A stretch of DNA of 64,000 bases from Clostridia bacterium (GTDB taxonomy: Bacteria; Bacillota; Clostridia; Oscillospirales; CAG-272), in the NCBI GenBank assembly GCA_017443595.1, contig JAFSYU010000041.1, forward strand, positions 1 through 64,000. Reading direction: 5' to 3'. Positions 18,272-27,549 of the stretch are shown here, in pieces; positions within the stretch are counted from its first letter, which is position 1, and the number at the start of each line of letters is the position of its first letter. The notes under the pieces are model-generated. The model saw only the letters and a program-made list of their open reading frames with translations, made no database searches and was not told where the DNA came from. A program made the translations under genes and the position numbers.

Positions 18272-19186
18272 ATGGAAAAAATAATAGAAATAGAGAATTT
18301 AAGTAAGTCCTACGGAGACGTCAAAGCGGTGAACGACCTGTCGTTTTCCGTCAGACGCGGCGAGCTTTTCGCGTTTTTAGGCGTGAACGGCGCGGGGAAA
18401 TCCACTACGATATCAATGATCTGCGGACAGCTTAAAAAAGACAGCGGCAGCATAACCGTCTGCGGAGAGGATATAGAAAAGAGTTTTGATAACATCAGCC
18501 GCAAAATAGGCGTGGTGTTTCAAAGCTCCGCGCTTGACGCGCAGTTATCCGCAAAAGACAATCTGAAAAGCCGCGCGGCGCTGTACGGCATTACCGGAAA
18601 AGCGTTTGCGAAAAGGTTTGAGCAGCTTGCAAAAATACTTGATTTCGCCGAGTTTGCCGGCAGACCTTTGAACAAGCTGTCCGGCGGGCAGAAACGCAGG
18701 ATAGACATAGCGCGTGCGCTGATACACGAGCCGGAAATACTTATTTTGGACGAGCCGACCACGGGACTTGACCCGCAGACGCGCAGGCTTTTATGGGACG
18801 TTATAGAAAAGATGCGCAAAGAAAAAAATCTGACGGTTTTTCTTACCACGCATTATATGGAGGAAGCCGCGGACGCGGATTACGTAGTTATAATCGACGC
18901 GGGAAAGATCGCCGCGCACGGCTCGCCGCTTGAGCTCAAAAACAATTACGCCGGCGACTACGTAACGCTGTACGGCTGTGATAAATCAAAGGTCGAGGCG
19001 CTCGGTCTGCCGTATACCGAGGTGCGCGACGGCGTGCGCGTATCCGTTGAGAATACTGAAAAAGTGACCGAGCTTATCGTTTCCTGCCCGGAGCTTTTTT
19101 CCGACTACGAGGTCACAAAAGGCAAAATGGACGACGTTTTTCTTGCCGTTACCGGCAAAAACCTTGTCGGAGGTGCGGCGCAGTGA
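18272..19186 (+). CDS. ABC-2 type transporter, ATP-binding protein
   Basis: A 304-residue exporter ATPase of the drug/antibiotic (DrrA-like) group. Walker A GVNGAGKST (37-45), signature LSGGQKRR (about 133-140), Walker B LILDEPTTGLDP (about 152-163), and the H-loop in TTHYMEEA. The C-terminal about 80 residues are the usual extension of this group. It starts directly after the GNAT stop and pairs with the permease downstream. Confidence 0.93.
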   Translation: MEKIIEIENLSKSYGDVKAVNDLSFSVRRGELFAFLGVNGAGKSTTISMICGQLKKDSGSITVCGEDIEKSFDNISRKIGVVFQSSALDAQLSAKDNLKSRAALYGITGKAFAKRFEQLAKILDFAEFAGRPLNKLSGGQKRRIDIARALIHEPEILILDEPTTGLDPQTRRLLWDVIEKMRKEKNLTVFLTTHYMEEAADADYVVIIDAGKIAAHGSPLELKNNYAGDYVTLYGCDKSKVEALGLPYTEVRDGVRVSVENTEKVTELIVSCPELFSDYEVTKGKMDDVFLAVTGKNLVGGAAQ

Positions 19187-20082
19187 AAATATTGGCTAAC
19201 GTTATAAACAGAAACCTTAAACTGTTTTTCAAAGATAAAGGAACGTTCTTTTCCTCGCTCATCACGCCGGTGCTCCTGCTCGTGCTTTACGCGACTTTCT
19301 TGGCAAAAGTGTTCCGTGAGAGCTTTGCCTCGGCTCTGCCGGAGGGTATGCAGGTCGCGGACAAGCTGCTTAACGGCACGGTCGCCGGTCAGCTCGTGTC
19401 CTCGCTTTTAGCCGTTTCGTGCGTTACCGTGTCTTTCTGCGCGAACCTGATAATGATACAGGACAAGGCGAACGGAAATATACGCGATTTTACAGTATCT
19501 CCGATAAAACGTTCCACACTTGCGGCGGGCTATTATATAGCCTCCGCTTCAAGCACGCTTATAGTCACGTTTTCCGCTATGGCGGTATGTTTGGGCTACC
19601 TTGCGACGCAGGGCTGGTATATGAGCGTATCGGACGTGTGCTTCGTCATACTTGACGTGTTCTTGCTGACGCTTTTCGGAACGTCGTTTTCCTGCGCGGT
19701 AAACTTCTTTATGAATACGAACGGCCAGGCGTCGGCGGTGGGAACGATCGTCAGCGCCGGATACGGATTTATCTGCGGCGCGTATATGCCCATATCAAAC
19801 TTCGGCAAAGGACTGCAGAAAGTTCTGTCGTTTTTACCGGGCACGTACGGCACGTCGCTTCTGAAAACTCACGTGATGCGCGGCGTTTTTGCGGAAATGG
19901 AGAGCATAGGCTTTCCCTCGGAAGTCGTTGAAAAGATAAAGGACAGCATAGACTGCAACACGTATTTCTTCGGTCACAAAGCAACGATCCCGGCGATGTA
20001 CGCCGTTATGATCGGCTCGATAGCCGTGCTTACCGGTCTGTTCGTGCTGTTCCATATATTAAAAAAGAGGAGCAATAAATGA
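19183..20082 (+). CDS. ABC-2 type transporter, permease protein
   Basis: A 299-residue membrane protein with about six hydrophobic segments (first at about 24-44, last at about 270-293), typical of ABC-2 permeases that work with DrrA-like ATPases. The central CAVNFFMNTNGQASAVGTIV region matches the family. It uses a GTG start overlapping the ATPase stop by 4 nt. The exported substrate is unknown. Confidence 0.9.
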   Translation: MKILANVINRNLKLFFKDKGTFFSSLITPVLLLVLYATFLAKVFRESFASALPEGMQVADKLLNGTVAGQLVSSLLAVSCVTVSFCANLIMIQDKANGNIRDFTVSPIKRSTLAAGYYIASASSTLIVTFSAMAVCLGYLATQGWYMSVSDVCFVILDVFLLTLFGTSFSCAVNFFMNTNGQASAVGTIVSAGYGFICGAYMPISNFGKGLQKVLSFLPGTYGTSLLKTHVMRGVFAEMESIGFPSEVVEKIKDSIDCNTYFFGHKATIPAMYAVMIGSIAVLTGLFVLFHILKKRSNK

Positions 20083-20795
20083 AATACGTTTTAAGTGAAA
20101 AATACGACACGCCTTATTATATGTCAAAGATAATGGGACCGAACCCGCTGAAGCTGGAAGAGGAGCTATTGACGGACAGTCACATTGAAAAAGGCTCGAC
20201 CGTCTGCGATCTCGGAAGCGGACAGGGGTTGACGAGCATATTTCTCGTAAAAGAATACGGATTCAAGGTCTACGCCGCCGATCTGTGGAGCGACCCGGAG
20301 CAGAACCGCCTGTTTTTCCGTGAAAACGGACTGAGCGACGAGCAGATCATACCCGTTAAAGCGGATGCGACGGATCTGCCGTTTGAAAAAGATTTTTTTG
20401 ACGCGGTGGTGTCTACCGATTCGTATAACTATTTCGGGCGCGACCCGGAGTATCTTGACGGCAAACTTCTGCCGTTTGTGAAAAAAGGCGGATATATCTA
20501 CGTCGCCGTGCCGGGAATGAAAAAGGACCTGCACAAAGATCTTCCGCCGGAGCTTTTGCTCTCGTGGACGCCGGAGCAGCTTGACTATATTCACGACGCG
20601 GAATACTGGCGCAATATCGTCGGAGCTTGCCGCGGAGCGGAAGTTATTGAAGTATCCGAAATGAGATCAAACAAAGAAGTCTGGGCGGACTGGTTAAAAC
20701 AGGATAACGAATACGCCGTAGGCGACAGAAAAACGATGAAAGCCGGCGGCGGAAAGTATCTGAATTTTATTAAAATCGTTTTGAAGAAAAAATAA
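20079..20795 (+). CDS. Class I SAM-dependent methyltransferase
   Basis: A 238-residue Rossmann methyltransferase. Motif I is VCDLGSGQG (42-50), an acidic strand end follows (VYAADLW), then KADATDLPF and a motif IV-like FFDAVVSTDSYNYF. The C-terminal region resembles cyclopropane/sarcosine-type methyltransferases often seen beside transporters, but the substrate is not evident. It overlaps the permease by 4 nt as last gene of the operon. Confidence 0.85.
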   Translation: MKYVLSEKYDTPYYMSKIMGPNPLKLEEELLTDSHIEKGSTVCDLGSGQGLTSIFLVKEYGFKVYAADLWSDPEQNRLFFRENGLSDEQIIPVKADATDLPFEKDFFDAVVSTDSYNYFGRDPEYLDGKLLPFVKKGGYIYVAVPGMKKDLHKDLPPELLLSWTPEQLDYIHDAEYWRNIVGACRGAEVIEVSEMRSNKEVWADWLKQDNEYAVGDRKTMKAGGGKYLNFIKIVLKKK

Positions 20796-20916
20796 GGTGT
20801 CCCTGCGGGAATCCCGGGCTCACCCTCAAGCTCGGCTGGGTTCAGCGAATGAATTCAGTTCGCAGCCGCTCGGAAGAAATCGTCTTAAACGAAATCATTT
20901 GCAAATAATAACGGCG

Positions 20917-20945
20917 CGAGGCGGGGAGATCAACTCCCCGCCTCG
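20917..20945. terminator. Convergent hairpin between the methyltransferase and sigma-factor genes
   Basis: A perfect 12-bp stem (CGAGGCGGGGAG / CTCCCCGCCTCG) with a 5-base loop. U-runs on both sides are weak. The location between convergent stops fits a bidirectional terminator. The 20796-20910 stretch before it holds smaller inverted repeats and no gene. Confidence 0.55.
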
Positions 20946-20951
20946 TTGAAA

Positions 20952-22613
20952 TTATTGCGGATATATAAGTGTCATAAGCGACTTTTTCTGCTCCGTCGGC
21001 GGAAGTTTCAGCTTTCCGTTAGTTAAAAGCGTCGTAATGCAGTGGAGGAGAAACCAACCGTCTGCATAGAATATAAACTGCATTTCGTACTCTTTCATCT
21101 TTTTCAAATGAGCAGGTAAGGTTTCAATTGCTTTTTTTACATACGGCGCTTTCAGCGCGTCAAATTCTGCTTTGTGCTTTTCTTTTATCTTGTCCCCAAT
21201 AGATAACAAACGATCTTTTATTTTTGTATCTGCAAGCCAGACAAATTGCCACGACGATTTTAAACCAACATCATTTTCGCAGAATTTGATAAGTCCGCGT
21301 TCCGCAAGCCACGCATAGTCCTCTTTGGAAAGAACGCCGCCTTCGTTCAAGCATGAAAACAGCGAAAGAACGCGCTTTGATTCCTCCGGATACGTGAACC
21401 CAACGGACGTGCTGTTGCCGGACCATTCCGATATTATCTGCCACAGAATGTTTTTATCAAAGCTATTCCACATGGGACCACACCAGTTATTCATATAAAC
21501 GTAGTCCGGCGGCAGATTCATCACTGTCGGCATTACCGACGCGCGAATAATGTTATGCCCTCCGTCGGGTCGCCTGGTTGCAACTTCTTCAAAAGCTATC
21601 TTTTCGTCAATCATTTTTTCACCGGATAATGCGGCAATGAACGGGACAAGCGTCCAAAGTATAAAATTCCGGTCACCGCGATTATTGCTTAGCATTGTGA
21701 GCTCTTCATCGGTGTGAGTGCAGATGATAGCCGGATCGTCGAGGATGCCGCTTGCAGTCAACTCATCGAACAGCTCATTTGCAAACACTTCCGCAGCCTT
21801 TTTGTACATCTTATCCTGCACGGTCAAAAGCTCTTCCGTCGGCTCTTCGATCAGAAAGTTGACGATATATCCATCTTTTTTCTTTGTCAGCAACCCGTAT
21901 TCTTCAAGGTTTTCTATCTCACCCTCAATATATACCGGCGATACGCCGAGATCGTCGGCGATCTGCCCCACGGTTTTCGCTTCATTGCGCACATCGTAAC
22001 AGATATTCTGCGAAAGCGCGGATTTCAGTATTTCTCCCGGTGACCTTTTACCTACGCTGCCGTTCAGACCGATATAACTGAATTTTACGGGATTGAATTT
22101 CAATTCGTTAGATTCTCTCATTTTTTCCATACCTCTTTTAAGTTCTTTTTTTGCCTCGAACAAGTGCCATTTGACAGTTCCGAGAGGTATACCGAGTTCA
22201 TCCGCGATATCAGCCTGCTTTCTGTTTTCATAATAATACGCGATGACGATCCTGCGCTGCAGCTTTGACAGATACGCGATCTCGCTTTGAAGACGTTTTA
22301 CGGCTTCCGCGTCGGCATCGTCTGAAAACAGATCTGACGGGTCTTCCGCTTCGGCAATCATATCGAGCGATATGCCTAACGCGTTTTTGGACGCGTCGCG
22401 GTAATAGTTTGCAAGCGCGTTATGTGCGATTGTCCATATAAACTTTCCCGCGTCTTCTATGTCGTCGCGCAGAAGCAGAGCGCGGTAGGCTTTCAGGATA
22501 ATATCCTGCGACAGATCCTCCGCGTCGTGTATGCTTTTGCACCGTTTCAGCGCAAAACCGAAAACGGGTTTCAAATATTCGGTTATGATTTTCTCGGCGT
22601 TTTCTCTGTTCAC
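20952..22613 (-). CDS. ECF-type sigma factor with wHTH and long C-terminal extension
   Basis: Residues 1-170 are an ECF sigma factor: region 2 (HDAEDLSQDIILKAYRAL, about 29-46, then FIWTIAHNALANYYRD) and region 4 (LQRRIVIAYYYENRKQADIADELGIPLGTVKWHL split over about 118-151). Residues about 190-260 look like a winged helix (VGQIADDLGVSPVYIEGEIENL). The remaining about 290 residues have no family I recognise but are rich in aromatic residues and may be a ligand- or protein-sensing part. No anti-sigma gene follows, which fits built-in control by the extension. An ECF-like promoter just upstream suggests self-activation. Confidence 0.85.
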   Translation of the reverse strand: MNRENAEKIITEYLKPVFGFALKRCKSIHDAEDLSQDIILKAYRALLLRDDIEDAGKFIWTIAHNALANYYRDASKNALGISLDMIAEAEDPSDLFSDDADAEAVKRLQSEIAYLSKLQRRIVIAYYYENRKQADIADELGIPLGTVKWHLFEAKKELKRGMEKMRESNELKFNPVKFSYIGLNGSVGKRSPGEILKSALSQNICYDVRNEAKTVGQIADDLGVSPVYIEGEIENLEEYGLLTKKKDGYIVNFLIEEPTEELLTVQDKMYKKAAEVFANELFDELTASGILDDPAIICTHTDEELTMLSNNRGDRNFILWTLVPFIAALSGEKMIDEKIAFEEVATRRPDGGHNIIRASVMPTVMNLPPDYVYMNNWCGPMWNSFDKNILWQIISEWSGNSTSVGFTYPEESKRVLSLFSCLNEGGVLSKEDYAWLAERGLIKFCENDVGLKSSWQFVWLADTKIKDRLLSIGDKIKEKHKAEFDALKAPYVKKAIETLPAHLKKMKEYEMQFIFYADGWFLLHCITTLLTNGKLKLPPTEQKKSLMTLIYPQ

Positions 22614-22644
22614 TTGTTTTTACCTCTGTGAATGCATTCACCCA

Positions 22645-22671
22645 TATAGACACAAAAAGCCGAAAAGGTTG
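22645..22671 (-). promoter_or_regulatory. Candidate ECF (autoregulatory) promoter of the extended sigma factor
   Basis: On the minus strand CAACCTTTT (22663-22671), an 11-bp gap, then GTCTATA (22645-22651), about 30 nt before the start codon. This AACC/GTCTA layout fits ECF promoters and not sigma-A. Confidence 0.6.
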
Positions 22672-22714
22672 GTATTTATTATTTTTTTGTCGACGTATTT
22701 TTCCGGCGGCGATT

Positions 22715-23203
22715 TTAATTTATAATTTTTTCGATTTTAAACAGTTTTTCTTTTATATCGAGTCCTGCGGCGTAGCCTGTGAGTGAGCCGTCCGAGCCTA
22801 TCACTCTGTGACACGGAATTATTATCGCTATAGGGTTGCGGTGGACCGCGCCGCCTATCGCCTGCGCGGACATTCGTTTTATACCGCGGCGCACGGCTGT
22901 TATCTTCGCTATTTCGCCGTAGGTCATGGTCTGCCCGTATGGGATGGTGAGCAAAATACCGCACACCTCTTTACAGAACGGCGTCACGTTCAGCCTTATC
23001 GGCGGCGTGAAATCGGGAATACCGCCGCTGAAATAAATATCAAGCCAAAAGACCGTTTTCTCAAGAGCCGGAATACCGGCGCAGGACGTATATCCGGCGT
23101 TTACCGGACTTCCGAAACTCACCCCGGTAAGATACTCCCCGTCGCTTTGCAGCGCCAGAGCACCAAGCGGGGAATCATATTGAATTAAATTAATTCTTCT
23201 CAT
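22715..23203 (-). CDS. ogt: Methylated-DNA-protein-cysteine S-methyltransferase
   Basis: A suicide repair enzyme that takes the methyl group from O6-methylguanine or O4-methylthymine onto its own cysteine. The 162-residue protein carries the active site PCHRVIGSDGSLTGYAAGL (about residues 126-144, Cys at 127) and the helix-turn-helix segment (MTYGEIAKIT, GGAVHRNPI). Length is normal for Ogt-type proteins without an Ada domain. It is a single gene behind a consensus promoter. Confidence 0.95.
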   Translation of the reverse strand: MRRINLIQYDSPLGALALQSDGEYLTGVSFGSPVNAGYTSCAGIPALEKTVFWLDIYFSGGIPDFTPPIRLNVTPFCKEVCGILLTIPYGQTMTYGEIAKITAVRRGIKRMSAQAIGGAVHRNPIAIIIPCHRVIGSDGSLTGYAAGLDIKEKLFKIEKIIN

Positions 23204-23249
23204 TTCATCAATTACTTCAAACTCACTGTTTAATAATCTTTAAAACTGA

Positions 23250-23278
23250 TTATATCAAATCACATGTTATATGTCAAG
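23250..23278 (-). promoter_or_regulatory. Promoter for ogt
   Basis: On the minus strand TTGACA (23273-23278), 17-bp spacer, TATAAT (23250-23255), with TGA before the -10. Full consensus, about 47 nt before the start codon. Confidence 0.88.
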
Positions 23279-23326
23279 ATAAAAAAAGATTCGCGCAGAC
23301 AGGATATTTTTTTTGCGGCTTTAGCC

Positions 23327-23364
23327 GCGCGCGGGTGTCCCCCCACCGCACCGCGTGCTTTTTT
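23327..23364 (+). terminator. Orphan plus-strand intrinsic terminator
   Basis: An 8-bp GC stem (GCGCGCGG / CCGCGTGC, one G-T pair) followed by six T. A second small hairpin (GCGGC-TTTA-GCCGC, 23315-23328) overlaps it on the left. No plus-strand gene lies upstream, so what it ends is unclear. Confidence 0.5.
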
Positions 23365-23387
23365 ATTATCAAAAAAGGAAAACACTC

Positions 23388-23416
23388 TTGCGTAATTGCA
23401 ATATATGTGATATAAT
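23388..23416 (+). promoter_or_regulatory. Promoter for the esterase-PHP-SGNH-pepT-lipoprotein operon
   Basis: TTGCGT (23388-23393), 17-bp spacer, TATAAT (23411-23416) with TGA before it, 30 nt before the first ATG. Confidence 0.8.
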
Positions 23417-23445
23417 ATGATCAACAACCGAAAGGATGATAAATT

Positions 23446-24444
23446 ATGAAACTTGATCCGCTTTTTTGCGACAATATGATATTTGCCGAGAATAAACCGG
23501 TAAGGGTGTTCGGGCAAGGAGACGGCGACGTTACGGTGAGCTTTAACGGCAACAAAAAGACCGTAAAAGCAAAAGACGGCAAATGGCTTGCCGAACTGCC
23601 GGCGTGCGCACCCGGCGGACCTTACGAGCTTGAGATAAACGCCCTTGATTTTCACAAAGTCATAAAAAACGTTTACGTCGGCAGAGTTTATCTTATAGCC
23701 GGACAGTCAAACGCCGAGTTCAGGCTCTGCGAGTCGGACGAGCCGGAGAGCGGTTATATGAGCGACGCGCTTCTGCGCAATTATTTCGTGTGCCGCCCGT
23801 GGCTGCCGGAGGACGTTTTCAAACCCGGCGACGGCTGGCGGAGCGCCGAAAAAGACGCGGTCGGTCAGTGGTCCGCGATAGGTTACCTTGCCGGGCGCGC
23901 GCTGCGGCGTGAAACCGGTCTTGCGATAGGTACGGTATCGTGTTATCAGGGTGCGTCTGTGATCGAGTCATGGATGCCGGCGGAAGAGACCGCGAAATTC
24001 GGACTTAAAGAAACCGAGCTTATGATCGACCATACGTATCCGGAATACGTAAACTGGAACAAAGGCGGGATAATATACGATTTGATGCTTTCAAAGCTGT
24101 TCCCGTTCTCGTTTTCCGGCGTTATCTGGTATCAGGGTGAAAGCGATACGACGGCGGCGGAAGGCGCGGTATACGACAAAGAGCTTTGCCGGCTGATGCA
24201 GATAATGAGGCAGGGCTTTGCCGACCCCGAACTGTACTTTGCCATAATCCAGATAGCGGATTTTGACGGCAGAAAAGAGTACGACCCGGAAGGCTGGATC
24301 TCAATACAAAAAGCGCAGGAAAGAGCGGTTCTCTCAGATGAATATTCGTCGCTCGTCGTATCCCGCGACGTCTGCGAGAGCTCAGGCATACATCCGGTGA
24401 AAAAGACAGAGTTATCCGAGCGCGCGGCAAAAGTGTTTTATTAA
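23446..24444 (+). CDS. Sialate O-acetylesterase-like SGNH hydrolase
   Basis: A 332-residue esterase of the sialate-O-acetylesterase/DUF303 family. Block I is AGQSNAEF (about 85-92, catalytic Ser in GQSN), block III is VIWYQGESD (about 226-234), and the HPVKKTELSERAA end (about 316) supplies the catalytic His. The first about 70 residues form the small beta domain common to the family. It probably removes acetyl groups from glycans in the cytoplasm, as no signal peptide is seen. It opens a run of five co-directional genes. Confidence 0.85.
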   Translation: MKLDPLFCDNMIFAENKPVRVFGQGDGDVTVSFNGNKKTVKAKDGKWLAELPACAPGGPYELEINALDFHKVIKNVYVGRVYLIAGQSNAEFRLCESDEPESGYMSDALLRNYFVCRPWLPEDVFKPGDGWRSAEKDAVGQWSAIGYLAGRALRRETGLAIGTVSCYQGASVIESWMPAEETAKFGLKETELMIDHTYPEYVNWNKGGIIYDLMLSKLFPFSFSGVIWYQGESDTTAAEGAVYDKELCRLMQIMRQGFADPELYFAIIQIADFDGRKEYDPEGWISIQKAQERAVLSDEYSSLVVSRDVCESSGIHPVKKTELSERAAKVFY

Positions 24445-24453
24445 GGTGAGAAT

Positions 24454-25212
24454 ATGATACAGGATCTTCATTCACATACTTATTATTCGTTCTGCGGCAA
24501 GGACGCCCCGGAGGCGATAGTCGAGGCGGCGATCGCCGGCGGGCTTGACACTTTCGGCATTTCCGATCACAACTACGGCGTCGGTTACGGAAGATTCGAC
24601 GTGTTTTTATCGCCGTCGGCTGAGGCGCTTCACGGAACGTACGAACGCACGCTGCAGCGGTATTACGATCACATAAACCTCGTGCGTGAAAAGTATAAGG
24701 ATAAAATAGACGTTAAGCGCGGTATAGAGCTTTGCACGCTGTACGACGGTAACGGATTCAAAGTGCATCACCTGCCGGACGACGCGGATATTTCTTATTA
24801 CGATTACTGTCTTATAGAAAATCTCGATCATCCCATATCCGTGACGAAAGGCGACGTTTTCGCATACGCGAAGCGCTGCGGCACGCCGCTCGTCGGTATT
24901 GCGCACACGGACCTTTTCGCGCATATCAAAGCGAGAGGAGAAGACCCGTTTGAGTATTTCTGCCGCATGGCGGAAGAAAATATCTTCTGGGAGATGAACG
25001 TAAGCTACGATCCGACGCACAATTATCGCGTTCATCAGTATATGCTCGATTTCTTTGCGGATGAGGAAAAACAGGACATAGTAAGACGCTCGGGCGCGCG
25101 TGTCTCGATCGGCTTTGACGGTCACCGCGTTGAAGACTACCTTCCGGACAGGGTGAGGGAGTACAACGATAAGCTAACAGCGGCGGGGATAAAGAAACCT
25201 TTTGAAAAATAA
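24454..25212 (+). CDS. PHP-domain phosphoesterase, histidinol-phosphatase-like
   Basis: A 252-residue PHP-family metal hydrolase. Metal motifs are DLHSHTYYS (4-12), FGISDHNYG (about 34-42), a central GIELCTLYDG (about 90) and the C-terminal GFDGHRVEDY. The nearest known function is histidinol-phosphatase, but no his genes are nearby, so another phosphomonoester substrate is possible. AAGGTGAG precedes the ATG, 9 nt after the esterase gene. Confidence 0.82.
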   Translation: MIQDLHSHTYYSFCGKDAPEAIVEAAIAGGLDTFGISDHNYGVGYGRFDVFLSPSAEALHGTYERTLQRYYDHINLVREKYKDKIDVKRGIELCTLYDGNGFKVHHLPDDADISYYDYCLIENLDHPISVTKGDVFAYAKRCGTPLVGIAHTDLFAHIKARGEDPFEYFCRMAEENIFWEMNVSYDPTHNYRVHQYMLDFFADEEKQDIVRRSGARVSIGFDGHRVEDYLPDRVREYNDKLTAAGIKKPFEK

Positions 25213-25276
25213 GATGAATTAATATTAAGCTCGCGTCTAAAGCCGTAGAATTACCGGAGTCAAGGAGGAAAAAATC

Positions 25277-26320
25277 TTGAAGTATGATAATAAAATAACT
25301 ACAACGCCCGTATGGGAGGGGAATACCGTTTATAACGAGACCGTCTGGCCGATAGATTTTGATAACGGGGAGCTTGTCGTTCCGCTGCTATATCACGCGG
25401 ACAGGATCATATCCGTGACGGATACGACGTATCAGACCGGGTATAAAGAAGGCGCGGATTACGAGCTGAAAGACGGCGGGCTTCATATCCTGAGCGGCGG
25501 GAATATCAACATAACAAAAAGAGAAGATTTCTTTTTGCCTGAGCCGCAGAAGGACAGTCCGCTCCACATCGCCGCGTCATGCGGGGGCTGGCTGTATTTT
25601 GCCGAAGGCGACGGGATAACGAAAAAACAGATCTGCGTTACGTACGAGCACGGCGATAAATGGACCGGAATAACGCCGCAAAAGACGAAAAAACTGAAAA
25701 AAATAAGAGAAAAAATAAGCAAAAAAGAGCCTTTCGGCTTTGCTTTTTTCGGCGACAGCATAACGTACGGCTGCAATTCCTCCGGCATGAAAGAGATAAA
25801 CAAGCCGCCGTATATGCCTATCTGGCCTAAAATGACGGTTGAATATTTAAACAATATTTGTGATGTATCATACGTAAACCGCGCCGTCGGCGGCATGGCT
25901 TCAAAATGGGGAGCGGACAGCTTATACGAGCTGTTCAAAGACGATAAATTCGATCTTATGCTCATAGCGTTCGGCATGAACGACATAAGCGTCAACGGCT
26001 TTGAAGAAAACACGGAAAAAATGATCGAGGAAGCGCTTAAAATAAATCCCGGATGCGAGTTTTTGATCGTTTCAACGACTTTGCCGCACAAGCTTGCCGC
26101 GGGTTTCTTTGGCGAACAGTACAAACAGCAGGAGATACTGGCGCGTATCTGCGAAAAATACGGCGATATTACGGAGCTTGTGCCCATGACCGATATGCAT
26201 TCGGCTTTGCTTGAAAAGAAAAGATTTTTTGATATGACGGGCAACAACGTAAATCACCCGAACGATTTTCTCACGTCCGTCTACGCGCAGACTATACTTA
26301 GAATACTGGGGGTACTGTGA
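25277..26320 (+). CDS. SGNH/GDSL-family hydrolase
   Basis: A 347-residue two-domain esterase. An N-terminal beta-rich domain (1-145) is followed by a GDSL-type catalytic domain with GDSITYG (block I, about 157-163), GGMASKWG (block II), GMNDISVNG (block III, about 235-243) and VNHPNDF (block V His, about 325). It begins at TTG, set by AAGGAGG 8 nt upstream; no in-frame ATG fits better. It probably deacetylates carbohydrate, like the first gene of the operon. Confidence 0.85.
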   Translation: MKYDNKITTTPVWEGNTVYNETVWPIDFDNGELVVPLLYHADRIISVTDTTYQTGYKEGADYELKDGGLHILSGGNINITKREDFFLPEPQKDSPLHIAASCGGWLYFAEGDGITKKQICVTYEHGDKWTGITPQKTKKLKKIREKISKKEPFGFAFFGDSITYGCNSSGMKEINKPPYMPIWPKMTVEYLNNICDVSYVNRAVGGMASKWGADSLYELFKDDKFDLMLIAFGMNDISVNGFEENTEKMIEEALKINPGCEFLIVSTTLPHKLAAGFFGEQYKQQEILARICEKYGDITELVPMTDMHSALLEKKRFFDMTGNNVNHPNDFLTSVYAQTILRILGVL

Positions 26321-27549
26321 TGAAAGCGTACGAAAGACTTATAAAATACGCGAAAGTCCATACGGCAAGCGCGGAGGACAACTCCGTTACGCCGTCGACA
26401 GAACGGCAGTTCGATTTAGCAAATATCCTTGCGGACGAGATGAAGGATATGGGTGTATCCGACGTTTACGTTGATACGCATTGTTACGTTTACGGCATGA
26501 TCCCGGCGACAAAAGGTTATGAAAAAGTAACGCCGATTGGATTTCTTTCGCATATTGACACTATACCGGATTTTTCCGGCGAGAACGTAAAGCCTGAATT
26601 GATCGAAAACTACGACGGCGGCGATATTAAATTAGGCGACAGCGGCAGAGTGCTTTCGCCCTCGAATTTTCCCGCGCTTAAAAATCATACAGGCAAATCT
26701 CTCGTCGTGACGGACGGCACTACCGTGCTCGGCGCGGACGACAAGGCGGGCATAGCGGAGATAATGACCGCGGCTGAACAGATAATAAAAAAGAATATAC
26801 CGCACGGACGGATAAGCATTGCGTTCTGCCCGGATGAAGAGATAGGACACGGCGCGGCGCTGCTCGACCTTGACCGCTTCGGCGCCGAGCTCGGATATAC
26901 CGCGGACGGCGGGGATATAAACGAGATAGAATACGAGAATTTCAACGCCGCGGGCGCGGAGCTTACTTTCAAAGGCTTCAACGTCCATCCCGGCTCGGCA
27001 AAAAACACGATGATAAACGCGGCGCTCGTCGCCATGGAATTCAATTCAATGCTTCCGGCGGCGGATATACCGTCAAAAACAGAGGGATACGAGGGATTTT
27101 TCCACCTTACCGATATGTCGGGCAGCGTTGAGAGCGCGAAACTGAGCTATATAATCCGCGACCACAGCGCATCCGTATTTGAAGCGCGCAAAGCGTGTAT
27201 GGAGCATATTGTAAAAGCGTTGAACGAAAAGTACGGCGAAGGTACCGTGACGCTCAAAATAACGGAGCAGTACAGAAATATGCTTGAAGTAGTAAAGCCG
27301 AGATTTGAAGTTGTGGAAAAGGCGTTCGCCGCGGCGAAAGCGGCGGGATTGGACCCCAAAGCGTCCCCGATACGCGGCGGTACGGACGGCGCTCAGCTTT
27401 CCTTCCGCGGACTCCCGTGCCCGAATCTGCCCACGGGCAGCGGCGGTCACCACGGACCGTATGAATACGCCGTAGTCGAAGATATGGACAAATGCACGGA
27501 GCTTATTATAAACATTGTAAACGAGTACGCAAAGGAGATCAAAGCATGA
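26320..27549 (+). CDS. pepT: Peptidase T (tripeptide aminopeptidase)
   Basis: A 409-residue dinuclear zinc M20 peptidase that releases N-terminal residues from tripeptides in the cytoplasm. Motifs: GFLSHIDTIPDF (about 75-86), LGADDKAGIAEI (about 140-151), CPDEEIGHGA (about 170-179), GFNVHPGSAK (about 222-231) and RGGTDGAQLSFRGLP near the end. I use the ATG at 26320, which overlaps the previous stop (TGATG); a GTG one codon earlier is possible. Confidence 0.95.
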   Translation: MKAYERLIKYAKVHTASAEDNSVTPSTERQFDLANILADEMKDMGVSDVYVDTHCYVYGMIPATKGYEKVTPIGFLSHIDTIPDFSGENVKPELIENYDGGDIKLGDSGRVLSPSNFPALKNHTGKSLVVTDGTTVLGADDKAGIAEIMTAAEQIIKKNIPHGRISIAFCPDEEIGHGAALLDLDRFGAELGYTADGGDINEIEYENFNAAGAELTFKGFNVHPGSAKNTMINAALVAMEFNSMLPAADIPSKTEGYEGFFHLTDMSGSVESAKLSYIIRDHSASVFEARKACMEHIVKALNEKYGEGTVTLKITEQYRNMLEVVKPRFEVVEKAFAAAKAAGLDPKASPIRGGTDGAQLSFRGLPCPNLPTGSGGHHGPYEYAVVEDMDKCTELIINIVNEYAKEIKA

